Positions 5,226 through 5,572 of a stretch of 5,572 nt of DNA are shown one piece after another. The stretch comes from Eubacterium limosum (GTDB lineage Bacteria; Bacillota; Clostridia; Eubacteriales; Eubacteriaceae). The notes below the pieces were generated by a model. It was not told where the DNA came from, made no database searches, and was given only the letters and a program-made list of their open reading frames with translations. The number at the start of each line of letters is the position of its first letter. The stretch's first letter is position 1. The stretch spans positions 1-5,572 of the forward strand of contig CAUEUD010000230.1 in assembly GCA_959020865.1 (NCBI GenBank), given 5' to 3'. A program made the translations under genes and the position numbers.

Positions 5226-5572
5226 ATGCAGTGGACTGAGAAGGATTATCGAAAGATGGACACTGCCATCAAAAAAGGATATGAGTTTTTTTCAGAGAGC
5301 CCTGAAAAATCCGTCAACTACTGGTGGCAGGTATGGACTAAAATTAACAATTATAACCAGAAAAACGGAAGCCGCAGCTTTTACACTGTGCTGGACGGAT
5401 GGTCCGGCTGGGATACGTCACCCGTTACCTGGATGACGGATTTCGAGGATGCCTTTGTCAATTACGGACGGCTGGATCAGCGGATCACCTACTGCGAGAC
5501 CATGCTGAAGAATTATGACGATATCAGCAATGTCAGCCGACGGATTATCAATAATACTCTGGCCTCCGCCTA
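5226..5572 (+). CDS. Hypothetical Trp/Tyr-rich helical protein, cut by the window end
   Basis: An open frame of 115 codons without a stop that continues past the window. GTGGGGA (5212-5218 region) seven bases upstream serves as ribosome binding site, and a good promoter precedes it, so the start is well supported. The visible part begins MQWTEKDYRK and is rich in aromatic and charged residues (WWQVW at 33-37, WSGWD at 59-63, WMTDFEDAF at 69-77). It has no signal peptide or membrane segment. The stretch around 69-95 (acidic WxxDFEdAF, then a RITYCETML helix) recalls the helical-repeat region of some SEC-C-tailed Firmicutes proteins. A SEC-C metal-binding tail would lie outside the window and cannot be confirmed. 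Function unknown. Confidence 0.85.
   Translation, partial: MQWTEKDYRKMDTAIKKGYEFFSESPEKSVNYWWQVWTKINNYNQKNGSRSFYTVLDGWSGWDTSPVTWMTDFEDAFVNYGRLDQRITYCETMLKNYDDISNVSRRIINNTLASA

Noticed and set aside
5212..5436. A 74-codon frame overlapping the start of the last gene
   Set aside because: It is out of frame with the ATG at 5226, which has the proper ribosome binding site spacing and stays open to the window end with a coherent protein.

Overview
The window looks like ordinary chromosome from an anaerobic Firmicute. The Clostridia, possibly the Eubacterium/Acetobacterium group, are the best guess. This rests on AT-rich intergenic DNA with TATAAT-type -10 boxes, AGGAG-like ribosome binding sites, and protein families typical of that group (a multi-sensor GGDEF/EAL protein, a C_GCAxxG_C_C protein and an HdeD-like membrane protein). 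The organism call is inference. All four genes lie on the + strand. I see no mobile element, CRISPR array, tRNA or rRNA.

Layout. Bases 1-141 hold a weak terminator-like end of an upstream unit, an extended -10 promoter, and a perfect 20-bp inverted repeat (88-107) in the leader. Bases 142-3180 encode a 1012-residue cytoplasmic c-di-GMP protein: GAF, Cys-containing PAS, GGDEF (SGDEF), PAS, degenerate GGDEF (DGDEF), EAL. Its stop codon overlaps the ribosome binding site of a 171-residue Cys-rich C_GCAxxG_C_C protein (3191-3706), so the two form a tight operon. That operon ends at a terminator hairpin (about 3711-3769) whose loop carries an 11-bp tandem repeat.

Bases 3809-5116 encode a 435-residue protein. 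Six predicted membrane helices in an HdeD/DUF308-like arrangement are followed by a soluble domain whose His...Asn-Cys pattern suggests a permuted papain-like (NlpC/P60, PPPDE, DUF4105 or LRAT-like) hydrolase fold. A long imperfect hairpin lies right behind it. The promoter of the next gene overlaps that hairpin, and a second perfect 20-bp inverted repeat (5186-5205) covers this promoter's -10 box and start point. The last gene (5226 to the window end) runs off the edge. It is a Trp/Tyr-rich, probably helical protein of unknown function.

How the parts work together. The first two genes can be read as a redox-linked c-di-GMP module: a Cys-cluster PAS sensor in the enzyme and a Cys-rich, putatively redox-active protein made from the same mRNA. 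This is inference. The membrane protein and the final gene are separate transcription units with no obvious functional tie. The most unusual item is the membrane protein with the predicted cytoplasm-facing thiol-hydrolase-like domain.
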